DNA of 64,000 bases from Allosalinactinospora lopnorensis (GCF_000981225.1 NZ_LAJC01000003.1:1-64000), one strand, 5' to 3'; positions 38,342 to 48,468 are shown, numbered from the stretch's first letter. Translations and numbers: made by a program. The notes: a model not told the origin generated them from the sequence alone.

Positions 38342-38413
38342 ACAAACCCGGGGGCCGAACTTTGGCGCGTCTCGCGGCTGCGCTCGAAGGGCGCGTCCCC
38401 GAGGATCGGCGGC

Positions 38414-39475
38414 ATGGCGAAATTCGACCCCCTTGCGGATAAGGCGCTGCGCCGAGAACCGCTCACCCGAGCCGAACTGCTCTCCGTGCTGACCAGCTCT
38501 GACGACGACATCCTCGACGCCGTCGCCGCCGCGTTCCGCGTCCGGCTGCGCTACTTCGAGCGCCGGGTCAAACTCAACTACCTGGTGAACCTGAAGAGCG
38601 GCCTGTGCCCGGAGGACTGCACCTACTGTTCCCAACGCCTGGGCTCCTCCGCCGACATCGTCAAGTACACCTGGCTGCGTCCCGAGCAGACCCGCGAAGC
38701 GGTCTCCTGCGGGGTCAACGCGGGCGCGTCGCGGGTCTGCCTGGTGGCCAGCGGTCGCGGCCCCACCGACCGCGACGTGGATCGCCTCGGCCCGACCATC
38801 GAGCAGATCAAGTCCGAGCACCCCGGCGTGGAGGTGTGCGCCTGCCTCGGCCTGCTCTCCGAGGGGCAGGCCGACCGCCTCCGGGAGGCGGGAGTGGACG
38901 CCTACAACCACAATCTCAACACCTCCAACGAGCGCTACTCCGATATCTGCACCACACACGGCTTCGAGGACCGTGTCGAGACGGTTCAGCAGGCCAAGCA
39001 GGCGGGCCTGTCCCCGTGCTCCGGACTGATCGCCGGCCTGGGAGAAAGCGACGACGACATCGTCGACGCGCTGTCCTCGCTGCGCGGGCTGGACCCGGAC
39101 TCGGTCCCGGTGAACTTCCTCATCCCGTTCGAGGGAACGCCGCTGGCCGGACAGTGGAACCTGACACCGCAGCGGTGCCTGCGCATCCTGGTGGCGACCC
39201 GGTTGGTCTTCCCCGATGTCGAGGTGCGGTTGGCCGGTGGCCGGGAGATCCACCTGCGGAGCCTGCAGCCGCTCGCGCTGCACGTGGTCAACTCGATCTT
39301 CCTGGGCGATTACCTGACCAGCGAGGGCCAGGCCGGCCAGGCTGATCTGGAGATGATCCGCGACGCCGGTTTCACCGTGCAGGACGCCGGCGAGGGGACA
39401 CTTCCCCCCGAACGCCTCGATCTGGTGAAGCCCCGGCACCGCGGCGCCGGGACCGAGTTGCCGCCGAACGCCTGA
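38414..39475 (+). CDS. bioB: Biotin synthase
   Basis: 353 aa. Radical SAM motif Cys-x3-Cys-x2-Cys in [13 protein letters not shown] (about residue 60), then [53 protein letters not shown] and ANF-like [12 protein letters not shown], all BioB landmarks, with the further Cys ligands of the 2Fe-2S cluster and the Arg in the C-terminal third. It inserts sulfur into dethiobiotin. The ATG at 38414 follows GAGGA. No other bio gene is nearby. It provides the cofactor used by the large carboxylase at 55-61 kb. Confidence 0.93.
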   Translation: MAKFDPLADKALRREPLTRAELLSVLTSSDDDILDAVAAAFRVRLRYFERRVKLNYLVNLKSGLCPEDCTYCSQRLGSSADIVKYTWLRPEQTREAVSCGVNAGASRVCLVASGRGPTDRDVDRLGPTIEQIKSEHPGVEVCACLGLLSEGQADRLREAGVDAYNHNLNTSNERYSDICTTHGFEDRVETVQQAKQAGLSPCSGLIAGLGESDDDIVDALSSLRGLDPDSVPVNFLIPFEGTPLAGQWNLTPQRCLRILVATRLVFPDVEVRLAGGREIHLRSLQPLALHVVNSIFLGDYLTSEGQAGQADLEMIRDAGFTVQDAGEGTLPPERLDLVKPRHRGAGTELPPNA

Positions 39476-39558
39476 GCGCCGTGCTGATGCGGTGCCCGGC
39501 CGTCGGCGCGTGGCCTGGCACCGCTGTCCCGCTGCGCGCGAGCTTTAGAGTCGGTGAC

Positions 39559-40110
39559 ATGGGCAAGGGGCCGGAGTTACGCACGGAGCGCCTGCTGCTG
39601 CGGCGCTGGCGGGAGGAGGACCGGGCGCCGTTCGCTCGGATCAACGCCGATCCGGACGTGATGAGGTACCTTCCCGCGCTGCTGACATGCGGGGAGTCCG
39701 ACGCCCTGTCCAAGCGGGCCCAGCGGGACCTCGACGAGTACGGCTACGGTCTCTGGGCGCTGGAGGTCGTCGAGACCGGGGAGTTCATCGGCTTCACCGG
39801 TCTACTCAACGTCCGGTTCGCCGCTCACTTCACTCCGGCCGTGGAGGTGGGGTGGCGGCTGGCCCGGCATGCCTGGGGTCATGGCTATGCCACCGAAGCC
39901 GCCCGCGCCGCGGTACGCCACGGCTTCGACAGGGTGGGGCTGGCCGAGATCGTTTCGCTGACCGTCGGAGCCAACACCCGGTCGCGGGCCGTGATGCGCC
40001 GTTTGGGGATGCGCCGCGCACCTGAGGACGATTTCGCCCACCCCGCGCTGCCCGCCGGGCACAGGCTCTCCCGGCACCTGCTCTACCGGCTGCCCCGCTC
40101 AGCGGCCTGA
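39559..40110 (+). CDS. GNAT family N-acetyltransferase (RimJ/RimL type)
   Basis: 183 aa from the ATG at 39559. TERLLLRRWREEDRAPFARI at the start, VEVGWRLARHAWGHGYATEA with the acetyl-CoA loop (about residues 95-115), and NTRSRAVMRRLGMRRA near the end. RimJ/RimL-like enzymes acetylate protein N-termini or small amines; the substrate is not known. A TAGAGT -10 lies 7 bases before the ATG and no Shine-Dalgarno is present, so translation is probably leaderless. Confidence 0.88.
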   Translation: MGKGPELRTERLLLRRWREEDRAPFARINADPDVMRYLPALLTCGESDALSKRAQRDLDEYGYGLWALEVVETGEFIGFTGLLNVRFAAHFTPAVEVGWRLARHAWGHGYATEAARAAVRHGFDRVGLAEIVSLTVGANTRSRAVMRRLGMRRAPEDDFAHPALPAGHRLSRHLLYRLPRSAA

Positions 40111-40136
40111 GCGCCCGTGGCGTACGCTGCTATGCC

Positions 40137-40634
40137 GTGCGCATCATTGTTGAGGAGACCGCCTGGAAGCACCCGAGTGCCGTCCACCTGCGCGAGGAGC
40201 AGGAGCGGGAGATCATCGGGCGCTACGGCGCGGACTTGGAGCACGGTCCGAAACCCTCCCTTTCCGACATCGCCGTCTTCCTGTTGGTCACTGACGTCGA
40301 CAGCGGAGACGTGATGGGGTGCGGCGGGCTGCGCCAGCTGGACGCTCAGACCTACGAGGTCAAGCGGATGTACATCGTCCCGTCCTGGCGGGGCCGGCGC
40401 GTCGGGCGGGTGCTGCTGCGGCAGCTGGAAGAGGCCGCCCGGGGCCGCGGGGCCACGCGCATGCGCCTGGAGACCGGCGCCGCGCAACCGGAGTCGATTC
40501 GGTTGTACGAACGGTGCGGGTACCGGCGGATCGAGCGTTTCGCTCCCTATGTCGACTGCGAGGAGAGCATCTGCTACGAGCGGGTGCTCGTCTCCGCCGG
40601 CGCCGGGACGACACCGACCGGGCATCCCCTATAG
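40137..40634 (+). CDS. GNAT family N-acetyltransferase
   Basis: 165 aa. Acetyl-CoA loop in YEVKRMYIVPSWRGRRVGRVL (residues about 77-98), followed by ETGAAQPESIRLYERCGYRR. Substrate unknown. A GTG start with CTATGCC just upstream (a possible -10) and no ribosome site suggests leaderless translation. It is 26 bases downstream of the preceding GNAT gene and convergent, with a 6-base overlap, with the acyltransferase gene. Confidence 0.86.
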   Translation: MRIIVEETAWKHPSAVHLREEQEREIIGRYGADLEHGPKPSLSDIAVFLLVTDVDSGDVMGCGGLRQLDAQTYEVKRMYIVPSWRGRRVGRVLLRQLEEAARGRGATRMRLETGAAQPESIRLYERCGYRRIERFAPYVDCEESICYERVLVSAGAGTTPTGHPL

Positions 40635-42686
40635 GCGGGCCTCCAGGTCGGGAGCGAGCAGCCGCGAGTACGCCTCGGTGAGGTGGTGGCTGTCGCGGTA
40701 GACGAGCACGTTGCCCACGACCGGCGGGCAGTCGCCGTCCGCGCAGAACCTGTCGGTCAGGTCGAGGACATCGGCGCCGGTGTCGCGCGCTTCGGCGGCC
40801 AGCTCCTGCGGGTCCTCCTGCGCCAGTGCCTCGTCCTCGGAGTTCGTGCATTCGTCGAGGTCGTCGGTGTGGCGCTCGACGCATTCCGGGATGCGGGGCT
40901 GGGACCTGGGGGTGTCTCGGATCGCCACGATCTCACTGCCCGCGCTCTCCAGCCTCGCCCAGAGGCCGATCATGCCCTCGGCGAGCATCTCTGTGTTCTC
41001 CTCCTCCGAGTCGATCCCGTGCGCCTGCGCCTGCGTGGCGGAGCTGGTGAACACGATCTCGGGCTGGACCTCCGACACCAGTTCCTCGGTGACGGCCTCG
41101 TTCCACGTCTCGCACTCCGAGTAGGGGCCCTCCCGCAACTCGAGCAGCGTCTCGGTGAACGCGCAGGAGGACTTGGTGTAGGTGTGCAGCCGCCACTCCT
41201 GGCTGTCGGCGACCTCGCGCAACGCCGGAACCCAGTGCGCCCCGTGCGAGTCGCCCACGATCGCGACGTCGGTGGTGGCGTCGTCCGGGCCGTAGATGCA
41301 GCTCTTCGGGGTGGTCGTCCCGGGAGTGGCCTGGCACTTGTCGTCATAGACGCTGGGCAGGTTGTCGCCGGCCGCGGCGAGCGGCGGGTAGATGGCCGCC
41401 TCGGCGCTTCCCTCCGACCGCTGGTCGGTGATCGCCGTCGGACCCACGTGCACCGAAGGGTCGAACTGGACATCGCTCAGCCGCTGCACGTGGACGTACT
41501 TCCCGGCGCCGATGAAGGTGACGAGCACCAGCCCGGCGACCGCGAAAACGGCGGCGCTGCGTCCGGCGCGTAGGAGACCGCCCTCGCGCACCGGGTCCTC
41601 CACCACGATCTTGGTGCCCCAGGCCAGGAGGAAGCTACTGGTCAGAACGAGCACCGCCTCAAGCGGGGTGAGTGTCGCCTTCTCGGTCACGGCCAGCGCG
41701 AACACGATCAGCGGCCAGTGCCACAGGTACAGCGCGTAGGAGATGTCACCGACGAACCCGGCCGGCCTGGTGCTCAGCAGCGCGTACACCGACAAGGGGG
41801 TGCTGCTGCGCCCGGCGACGATGATGGCGGCGGTGCCGAGTATAGGCAGCGTCGCGGCCCAGCCGGGGAACAGGGTCCCGGAGTCGTAGGTGAGGACGGC
41901 GGTCATGATGGCGGCGATCCCGGCCCAGCCGAGCACCCAACGCACCCCTTCCGGGGGCTGCCACCGGGTGAGCAGGATGGCCAGCACCCCTCCGACCGCC
42001 AGTTCCCACATGCGGCCCTGCGGCAGGAAGTAGGCAGGCTGCGGGTCCGTGGAGACGAGCCAGACCGACCAGACGAACGAGACGACCACAATGGCCGACG
42101 TCATCGCGAGGATCACGGTGCTGGTCCGCCACCGGGGGCTCAGAGCGAGCCAGCCCACGAAGAGCAGCGGCCACAGCAGGTAGAACTGCTCCTCGACCGC
42201 AAGCGACCAGAAGTGCTGCACCGGGCTCGCGGCCGTCTCGGCGGCGAGGTAGTCCACGGACTGCTGGGCCAGGAACAGGTTCTCCACATACGCGGCGCTG
42301 GCGATCAGTTGCAGCGCCGTGTCCTGCAACCGCGTCGAGGGCAGCAGCAGGAACGAGGCTATGCCGGTTGCGACCAGTACCAGTGTGGCCGCGGGAAGGA
42401 TCCGGCGGATCCGCCGGATGTAGAAGCCGGTCAGCGACACCCGCCCGTGCGTGCTGGCCTCCCGGAGCATCAATGTGGTGATGAGGAAGCCGGAGATGAC
42501 GAAGAAGATGTCCACGCCGACGTAGCCGCCCGGGAGGAGCTCGTGGTCGACGTGGTAGATGAGCACGATGATCACCGCGAGCGCTCGCAGCCCTTGCACC
42601 TCGGGAAAGAATCGGCGCTGGGCGGAGGGGGCGGCGGGCTTGGAAGACGCGACTTCGGAGCGAGTCTGAGTCGTCACGGAGTGCAT
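40629..42686 (-). CDS. Membrane acyltransferase with SGNH domain (OafA/OatA type)
   Basis: 685 aa. Residues about 25-380: acyltransferase-3 membrane domain with ten or so helices (RALAVIIVLIYHVDHELLPG with the catalytic His; YVGVDIFFVISGFLITTLML; HFWSLAVEEQFYLLWPLL). Residues about 420-685: outer SGNH domain with VAIVGDSHGAHWVPAL (Ser block I) and VYRDSHHLT (Asp/His block). Such proteins O-acetylate cell-surface glycans or exported metabolites. No glycan gene cluster adjoins it. The ATG at 42686 has only a weak upstream site. Confidence 0.9.
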   Translation of the reverse strand: MHSVTTQTRSEVASSKPAAPSAQRRFFPEVQGLRALAVIIVLIYHVDHELLPGGYVGVDIFFVISGFLITTLMLREASTHGRVSLTGFYIRRIRRILPAATLVLVATGIASFLLLPSTRLQDTALQLIASAAYVENLFLAQQSVDYLAAETAASPVQHFWSLAVEEQFYLLWPLLFVGWLALSPRWRTSTVILAMTSAIVVVSFVWSVWLVSTDPQPAYFLPQGRMWELAVGGVLAILLTRWQPPEGVRWVLGWAGIAAIMTAVLTYDSGTLFPGWAATLPILGTAAIIVAGRSSTPLSVYALLSTRPAGFVGDISYALYLWHWPLIVFALAVTEKATLTPLEAVLVLTSSFLLAWGTKIVVEDPVREGGLLRAGRSAAVFAVAGLVLVTFIGAGKYVHVQRLSDVQFDPSVHVGPTAITDQRSEGSAEAAIYPPLAAAGDNLPSVYDDKCQATPGTTTPKSCIYGPDDATTDVAIVGDSHGAHWVPALREVADSQEWRLHTYTKSSCAFTETLLELREGPYSECETWNEAVTEELVSEVQPEIVFTSSATQAQAHGIDSEEENTEMLAEGMIGLWARLESAGSEIVAIRDTPRSQPRIPECVERHTDDLDECTNSEDEALAQEDPQELAAEARDTGADVLDLTDRFCADGDCPPVVGNVLVYRDSHHLTEAYSRLLAPDLEARL

Positions 42687-43015
42687 TCCAAACAGAGTCT
42701 CGGGGGCAGGGGCGATGTACTCGGGGGTGCACCGCTCCCCCGGACTCCCCTATGCTGGCGTGCTTCCGCAGGGGGGAACAAGCGTATGGCGAGATTTTCT
42801 GAGAATTCTCTCAGGGTTTCTTGGGGAATGCTCAGGGAACGGCGCCGCCTCCGGGGTGTCCCGCCCTCTTCAGAACGCCTCCCTCTCCTGGTCACCGGCC
42901 GTGAACGGCTGTCGGCGGGTCGAGAACCCGTGCCGGGATGTTTGTGGGCGCCCGTCGTCGGGTGCCGCGCCCCGCTGCCCCGCCGTGTCCGGGACCTGGA
43001 GCCCGCGGCGCCGTT
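42687..43015. other. Intergenic region upstream of the acyltransferase gene
   Basis: No gene supported; all frames look like chance. GAGAATTCTC (42801-42810) is a perfect 10-base palindrome within an A/T-rich patch and may be a regulatory site for the acyltransferase gene on the minus strand. Confidence 0.45.
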
Positions 43016-44032
43016 TCAGCGGGCGGGGGCTTCCGGCCTCCGCATCCACTCTCGCACCACAGCAACGTAGTCCTCGGGGGCCTCCCACTGCGGAAGGTGC
43101 CCCGCTGTTTCGAAGACGTGCAACTCCCAATCCGGTCGCAGCACCGTGACCCGGTCGATCACCGGACGCCTCATGATGCGGTCCCGTGCCCCCCACAGCA
43201 GCAGCGTGGGCACCGCGACCCGGGCGATCGTCGTCTCCAGCGCACGCCGCGCGACGTACATCTCCTCGGTGCTCGTCGTCCAGGTGGCGAGAGTGGCGTC
43301 CAGCCGCCAGGGCTGGGTCAGGATCAGTTCACGGTCCTCCGTGATCAGTTCGGTCAGTTCGGGCGAGATGTTCCCCGGAACACCGAGGGTCATCCGGAGC
43401 CGTTTGGCGGACTGTCCGCGCGCCTGCTCAAGGAAATAGTTCGGCACCTTGCTGAACAGCCGGAACCAGGGGCGGCCAACGGAGAGAACCAGGAACAGCG
43501 CTGCCCGCCCTACCGTCTGCCAGCAGAAGGAGGCTCTTGAGCTGAGCGGCGCGGGCAGAGCGGGATCGACGAGTACCAGCCGTTCGACACGCTCGGGTGC
43601 GAGCGCAGTGAACAGCAGCGACACCAAGCCTCCGGCCGAGTGTCCGTGCAGCACGACGCGATCGAGACCGAGCGTCGAGGTGAAGGCGCGCAGGAACCGC
43701 GCGTTGACCCGCACCCCTGTGGCGTGCCGGCGCGGTGGCCGTGTCCGGCCGTGTCCTGGAAGATCCGGCGCGATGACCGGACCGTGCGCGGTGAGCGGCC
43801 GGAGCACGTCCAGCCAATGCCAGGCGGCGCCGCCCATACCGTGGACCAGCAATTGGGTGGGCGCGCCGGCCGGCGCCTCGGGGGCGGCACCGGCTCGCAG
43901 CACGTGCACCCGCGTGCCGTGCACATCGACCGTTTCGCTGCTGATTCCGGCCCAGCGCGCTGATCGCGCGCCCCAGTCCTCGTACCACACTGCGCGTCCT
44001 CCGTTGGTGCTTCGCGGCTCGCCCTCACCCAT
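43016..44032 (-). CDS. Alpha/beta-fold hydrolase
   Basis: 338 aa. Oxyanion region VHGMGGAAWHWLDVLRPL, nucleophile elbow VLHGHSAGGLVSLLF (Ser in G-H-S-A-G), acid in LLWGARDRIM and His in FETAGHLPQWEAPE. The layout is that of epoxide-hydrolase/esterase-like proteins; the substrate is unknown. The ATG at 44032 is 42 bases after the stop of the D-amino-acid-oxidase-like gene on the same strand, so the two may be one operon. Confidence 0.88.
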   Translation of the reverse strand: MGEGEPRSTNGGRAVWYEDWGARSARWAGISSETVDVHGTRVHVLRAGAAPEAPAGAPTQLLVHGMGGAAWHWLDVLRPLTAHGPVIAPDLPGHGRTRPPRRHATGVRVNARFLRAFTSTLGLDRVVLHGHSAGGLVSLLFTALAPERVERLVLVDPALPAPLSSRASFCWQTVGRAALFLVLSVGRPWFRLFSKVPNYFLEQARGQSAKRLRMTLGVPGNISPELTELITEDRELILTQPWRLDATLATWTTSTEEMYVARRALETTIARVAVPTLLLWGARDRIMRRPVIDRVTVLRPDWELHVFETAGHLPQWEAPEDYVAVVREWMRRPEAPAR

Positions 44033-44074
44033 ATCGTTCCCGCACGCGCGAAGCCCGGGCCGCGGACGGACCGC

Positions 44075-45205
44075 TCAGCTGCCCGGTACGGCGACCAGGC
44101 GGTCCGGGCGGAACGGCCGCAGATCGATCTCGGCGGTCTCGCCCAGCGCCAGGCGGGCGGCGACAGCCCCCTGATACGGGCCGAACGTGAGGCCTTCGGC
44201 TCCCAGTCCGGTGGCCACGAGCACTCCCGGCAGCGGCTCGACCCCGCCGAGTATCGGCAGGGAATCACGGCTGCCGGGGCGGAACCCGACGCGGGTCTCC
44301 AGGACCGTGGCTTCGGCGAGGGCCGGCGTGATGTCGATGGCCTCGGTCAGCACCTGCTGCAATCCTCCGCCGGTCACCCGGTAGTCGAACCCCGCCTCGG
44401 GTTCCCGCGTGGCGCCGGCCACGATCCGGTTCGGGGGGAACGCGAGCATGTAGTAGTCGCGTTCGCCGATCCGGACGCACGGCCAGTCGCGCGTGCTCCG
44501 CTCGGGAAGGGCGAAGTGGGTGATCTGACCGCGGACGGGGAAAACGGGGATCTGCACGCCGAACGGCGCCAAGAGCCGGGCCGACCAGGCGCCCGCGGCG
44601 ACGATGACACTGTCCGCGCGATACTCCTGGCCGCCGGCACGCACACCGGTGATCCGATGGCCGTCACCGACCAGTTCGGCCTCGGCCTGCAGGTAGCGCA
44701 ACCCGCGTTTCTCGGCGGCGTTGCGCAACGCGTCGCAGACCTGGCGGCCGTCCACGCGCGCCATGCCGGCCATGCTCACGCCCTGGTGACTCGGTGGAAG
44801 CAGCGGGAACCGCTCGGCGGGCTCACCGGGAGCGAGCCGCTCGACCCTCCCGATACCTCCGAAGCCGCGCTGCGCCGCCAGCTCTTTCACGAGCTCGAAC
44901 TCCTGGTCGGCGGTGGCAGCGTCGGCGCTCACCGAGATCCCGCCCACGGCCTCGTAACCGGTGGCCTCCCCGTCCTCGGCGAGCTCGGCCATGAGCGCGG
45001 GGTAGTGGTCCGCGGCCCGCAGCTCGAACTCCCAGACCTGGGGCGCGGCCCACGGGAACGGCCACGGGAACACGATGCCGGCGCCCGCCGCCGTGGCCTG
45101 ACCGGGGTGGGCGCGGTCCACGAGAATCGTGGACACCCCGCGCTTCGCCAGGTGGAAAGCCGCGCTGGCTCCCACGATGCCTCCGCCGATCACGATGACG
45201 CGCAT
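44075..45205 (-). CDS. FAD-dependent oxidoreductase (glycine/D-amino acid oxidase family)
   Basis: 376 aa from the ATG at 45205. FAD site MRVIVIGGGIVGASAAFHLA at the N-terminus, GQATAAGAGIVFPWPFPW after it, IVAAGAWSARLLAPFGVQIP in the middle and RVGFRPGSRDSLPILGG near the end, typical of DAO-type enzymes such as glycine or sarcosine oxidases. It deaminates or demethylates an amine substrate not identifiable here. The gene is divergent from the methyltransferase at 45414; the 208-base gap holds both promoters. Confidence 0.88.
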   Translation of the reverse strand: MRVIVIGGGIVGASAAFHLAKRGVSTILVDRAHPGQATAAGAGIVFPWPFPWAAPQVWEFELRAADHYPALMAELAEDGEATGYEAVGGISVSADAATADQEFELVKELAAQRGFGGIGRVERLAPGEPAERFPLLPPSHQGVSMAGMARVDGRQVCDALRNAAEKRGLRYLQAEAELVGDGHRITGVRAGGQEYRADSVIVAAGAWSARLLAPFGVQIPVFPVRGQITHFALPERSTRDWPCVRIGERDYYMLAFPPNRIVAGATREPEAGFDYRVTGGGLQQVLTEAIDITPALAEATVLETRVGFRPGSRDSLPILGGVEPLPGVLVATGLGAEGLTFGPYQGAVAARLALGETAEIDLRPFRPDRLVAVPGS

Positions 45206-45413
45206 GGCTCTACCCTGCCAAGACGTTCGCCCCGGCGCCAGCGACACACTGCTGCCCGGCAGGCGGCCGTGCCCGCCTCTCGGTCGTACGGGTGCGGCTC
45301 GATGTGTCCGGTTGCGGACAACAAGCGTGCGGCACTGTTTCGCTCTGCTCCCGCGGGCGGCCGGGAATATTCCGTTGCCCCGGCCGTCGGGCGCACGCTA
45401 GAACAATGGAGCC

Positions 45414-46115
45414 ATGGTGCGATTCGCCGATTTCGACTCCCGCGGCTACCGGATGGTGGATGTGCGGACGGGGTACGCGCAGTGGGTCACCACTTATGAA
45501 GACACCGTGGAGGACGCGATGGACGTCGCCCTCCTGGAGGAGCTGACGGTTCCTTCGTGGAACGCGGTGCGCCGAGCCGCCGATCTGGGATGCGGTACCG
45601 GCCGGACAGGCGACTGGCTGCGAGGCAAAGGGGTCGCCTCGATCGAAGGTGTCGACCTCACTCCCGAGATGCTCGAAGTCGCGAAATCCCGCGGCGCGCA
45701 CGACCGTCTTTTCGAGGCCGACGCGACAGCGACCGGCCTCGACAGCGGCGCCTACGATCTGGTCATCGCGAGCCTGATCGACGAGCATCTCTCGGACCTG
45801 CGCCCTTTCTACGGCGAGGCATGGCGGCTGGCCGGGCCCGGCGCCCTGTGCGTGCTGGTCGCCTTCCACCCGCACTTCATCATGGCCACCGGAATGCCGA
45901 CCCACTTCACGAGTGGTTCGGGCGAACCGGTCGCCATTACCACCAATATCCACCTGGTGAGCGAGCACGTAACGGCCGGCCTGCGGGAAGGCTGGCGGCT
46001 CGTGGAGATACGGGAGGGAACGGTCGACGACCGCTGGCTCGCGGTCAAGCCGAAGTGGGAACGCTTCCGCAATCACCCCGTCTCCGCCGCCTTTGTGTGG
46101 CGCAAGCACCATTGA
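45414..46115 (+). CDS. Class I SAM-dependent methyltransferase
   Basis: 233 aa. Motif I AADLGCGTGRTGDWLRGKG (about residue 57), an acidic SAM loop in IEGVDLTPEMLEVAKSRG, motif II-like YDLVIASLIDEHLSDL. Substrate unknown. TAGAAC (-10-like) is about 11 bases before the ATG, so the leader is short. The conserved first 40 residues (RGYRMVDVRTGYAQWVTTYE) resemble other small-molecule methyltransferases. Confidence 0.88.
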   Translation: MVRFADFDSRGYRMVDVRTGYAQWVTTYEDTVEDAMDVALLEELTVPSWNAVRRAADLGCGTGRTGDWLRGKGVASIEGVDLTPEMLEVAKSRGAHDRLFEADATATGLDSGAYDLVIASLIDEHLSDLRPFYGEAWRLAGPGALCVLVAFHPHFIMATGMPTHFTSGSGEPVAITTNIHLVSEHVTAGLREGWRLVEIREGTVDDRWLAVKPKWERFRNHPVSAAFVWRKHH

Positions 46116-46252
46116 CCACCGGCGATGCGCTGACCCGTTCTCCGATATCGGCCCCGTACGGGGCGGCGCCTTAAAGGAGCGAGCTTCCCGGTCCGCCGGG
46201 GAACACGCTCACCGTTCCGTTATTGGTGTTTCCGCTGTTCCCGGGTCGGGCG
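46116..46252. other. Intergenic region between the methyltransferase and phoX genes (left part)
   Basis: No gene seen. The whole 46116-46543 gap is non-coding; the right part carries PHO-box-like repeats. Confidence 0.4.
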
Positions 46253-46290
46253 TTCACGGACTCTTCACCACCGGCCAAGACACCATTCAC
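46253..46290 (+). promoter_or_regulatory. PHO-box-like direct repeats upstream of phoX
   Basis: TTCAC at 46253-46257, 46264-46268 and 46286-46290, spaced 11 and 22 bases. This is the 11-base direct repeat pattern of PhoP boxes in actinomycetes (GTTCACC-type units). The next gene is a PhoX phosphatase, a classical PhoP target. The distance to the phoX ATG is about 250 bases, so the promoter would lie between. Confidence 0.55.
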
Positions 46291-46543
46291 GACAATGGCC
46301 GGGTACCGGTTGATAAGGGACGCCATGATGTCGTGGTGTCCCTGGCCGCACGCGCCGCGGCCAAGGGAACCGGCCTACTCGGATGGACGCGGTCCGGGCC
46401 GTCATCGGGTGACGCGCCCGGTTTTCCGGCGGTCTGGACGGTTCATGTCCCCCTGACGTAGCGTCCGCATTTGTCAGCCTCGCTTGGCGGCGGGGTCCCC
46501 GTGCCTCCGGTCCTACCGGAATAGACGTGAACGAGGATGCCCA

Positions 46544-48448
46544 ATGGGATTCGATCCTGACGACATCAGCTCCAACCGCTCCGGAAATCCCCCCTTCCAG
46601 AAAGTCCTGGCCAACCGTTTTTCCCGCCGTGACATGTTGCGGGGCGGCACAATTGCGGCAACCGGCTTCCTGGTATCCGGCATGGTGAACGGGAACGCGG
46701 GCGCGCGCCCCACGCCCGGCCGGCCGAGTCCCCTCCTCGGTTTCACCGCGGTTCCGCCGAGTGACGCCGACGCGGTCGTCGTACCGGACGGATACAGCGC
46801 CGATGTGCTCATTCGTTGGGGGCAGCCGCTCCGCTCCGACGGGCCGGCGTGGAAGAAGGACGCCTCCAACACCGCCGAGGAGGCGGCCGAGCAGATCGGC
46901 TCACACCACGACGGCATGCACTTCTTCCCCCTGGGCAAGGGGAAGGAGGCCAACCGGCACGGGCTGCTGGTCCTGAACCACGAGTACATCGACCGCACGC
47001 TGCTCTACACCGACGGCGACGAGGAGATGACTCGGGAAAAGGTTGACAAGGCCCTGGCCAGCCACGGTGTCAGCATCGTCGAGATCGAGCTGGTCGACGG
47101 CGAATGGCAGGCGGTCGACTCCGAGTGCAACCGGAAGGTCACCCCGACCACCCCGGTGGAGCTCTCCGGCCCCGTCCCGGCCGACCACCCCGAGCTCCAG
47201 GCGCGGGACCCGCAGCCCCGGGGCACGATCAACAACTGCTCGCACGGCGTGACGCCGTGGAACACCTACCTCACCTGTGAGGAGAACTTCAACGCCTACT
47301 TCGGCACCACCGACGGCTCCTGGGAGCCCACGCCGGAACAGGACCGCTACGGGATCAACGCCGCAGGGTTCGACTACCGGTGGTACGAGGTGGACCCGCG
47401 GTTCGACGTGGCCACCAACCCCAAGGAGCTCAACCGCTTCGGCTGGGTGGTCGAGATCGACCCGTTCGACCCCGGGCACACCCCCGTCAAGCGCACCGCT
47501 CTGGGCCGGGTGAAGCACGAGGGCGCCGTCACCACCGAGTCCCGCGGCCGGGTGGTCGTCTACACCGGCGACGACCAGGACGGCGACTACATCTACAAGT
47601 TCGTCGGCTCCGGACCGTGGAAGGCGGTCCGGGCCAGGGGCGAGAGCCCGCTGGACCACGGCACCCTCTACGTCGCCCGCTTCGACGACGACGGCAGCGG
47701 CGAGTGGCTGCCCCTCGTGTTCGACGAAGGCCCGCTGACCGCCGACAACGGGTGGGAGGACCAGGCCGACGTGCTGCTGCGCACCCGCGAGGCCGCCGAC
47801 GCCGTCGGGGCGACCCCGATGGACCGGCCCGAGTGGATCGCGGTCCAGCCGAGCAGCAACGACGTCTTCTGCAGCCTGACCAACGGCGAGCTGGGAGAGG
47901 GGGACGCCAGCCCGCGCGACCCCAACCCCTACGGCCACATCATCAAGTGGCGGGAGAAGGACGGCCACAACACCGCGACCACGTTCACCTGGGACATCTT
48001 CGTGCTCGCCGGGGATCCCGCCTACGACGACGAGGTAGAGCTGGACGAGGACGGCATCTTCGGCTCCCCCGACGGCCTGTGGTTCGACCCGGACGGCCGG
48101 CTGTGGATCCAGACCGACGTCTCCAACTCCGTGCAGAACGACCCCGAGGAGGGCTACGACAACATCGCCAACAACGCGATGCTCGCCGCGGACCCGTCCA
48201 CGGGCGAGATCCGGCGGTTCCTCACCGGACCGCGGGGAGCCGAGATCACCGGTGTGATCACCACACCGGACCAGAAGACCATGTTCATCAACGTGCAGCA
48301 TCCGGGCGAGAGCACCGCTGCCATCGGCGAGCCCACCCCGGAGGACCCGCGCGCGGTGAGCAACTGGCCGGACTTCGACTCCGGTGGCCGCGCCCGGTCG
48401 GCCACCGTGGTCATCCGCAAGGACGACGGCGGGGTCATCGGCACCTGA
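46544..48448 (+). CDS. phoX: PhoX-family alkaline phosphatase, Tat-exported
   Basis: 634 aa. Twin-arginine signal FSRRDMLRGGTIAATGF at residues about 27-45, so it is exported folded. The PhoX (DUF839) beta-propeller follows: NHEYIDRTLLY, NCSHGVTPWNTYLTCEENFN, HEGAVTTESRGRVVVYTGDD and SPDGLWFDPDGRLWIQTDVS, with the Glu/Asp/Cys ligands of the Fe-Ca cofactor in these segments. It releases phosphate from organic esters outside the cell. GAGGA precedes the ATG at 46544. PHO-box repeats and a strong terminator flank it. Confidence 0.93.
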   Translation: MGFDPDDISSNRSGNPPFQKVLANRFSRRDMLRGGTIAATGFLVSGMVNGNAGARPTPGRPSPLLGFTAVPPSDADAVVVPDGYSADVLIRWGQPLRSDGPAWKKDASNTAEEAAEQIGSHHDGMHFFPLGKGKEANRHGLLVLNHEYIDRTLLYTDGDEEMTREKVDKALASHGVSIVEIELVDGEWQAVDSECNRKVTPTTPVELSGPVPADHPELQARDPQPRGTINNCSHGVTPWNTYLTCEENFNAYFGTTDGSWEPTPEQDRYGINAAGFDYRWYEVDPRFDVATNPKELNRFGWVVEIDPFDPGHTPVKRTALGRVKHEGAVTTESRGRVVVYTGDDQDGDYIYKFVGSGPWKAVRARGESPLDHGTLYVARFDDDGSGEWLPLVFDEGPLTADNGWEDQADVLLRTREAADAVGATPMDRPEWIAVQPSSNDVFCSLTNGELGEGDASPRDPNPYGHIIKWREKDGHNTATTFTWDIFVLAGDPAYDDEVELDEDGIFGSPDGLWFDPDGRLWIQTDVSNSVQNDPEEGYDNIANNAMLAADPSTGEIRRFLTGPRGAEITGVITTPDQKTMFINVQHPGESTAAIGEPTPEDPRAVSNWPDFDSGGRARSATVVIRKDDGGVIGT

Positions 48449-48468
48449 CCCCGCGTTCGTCTTCTGCC

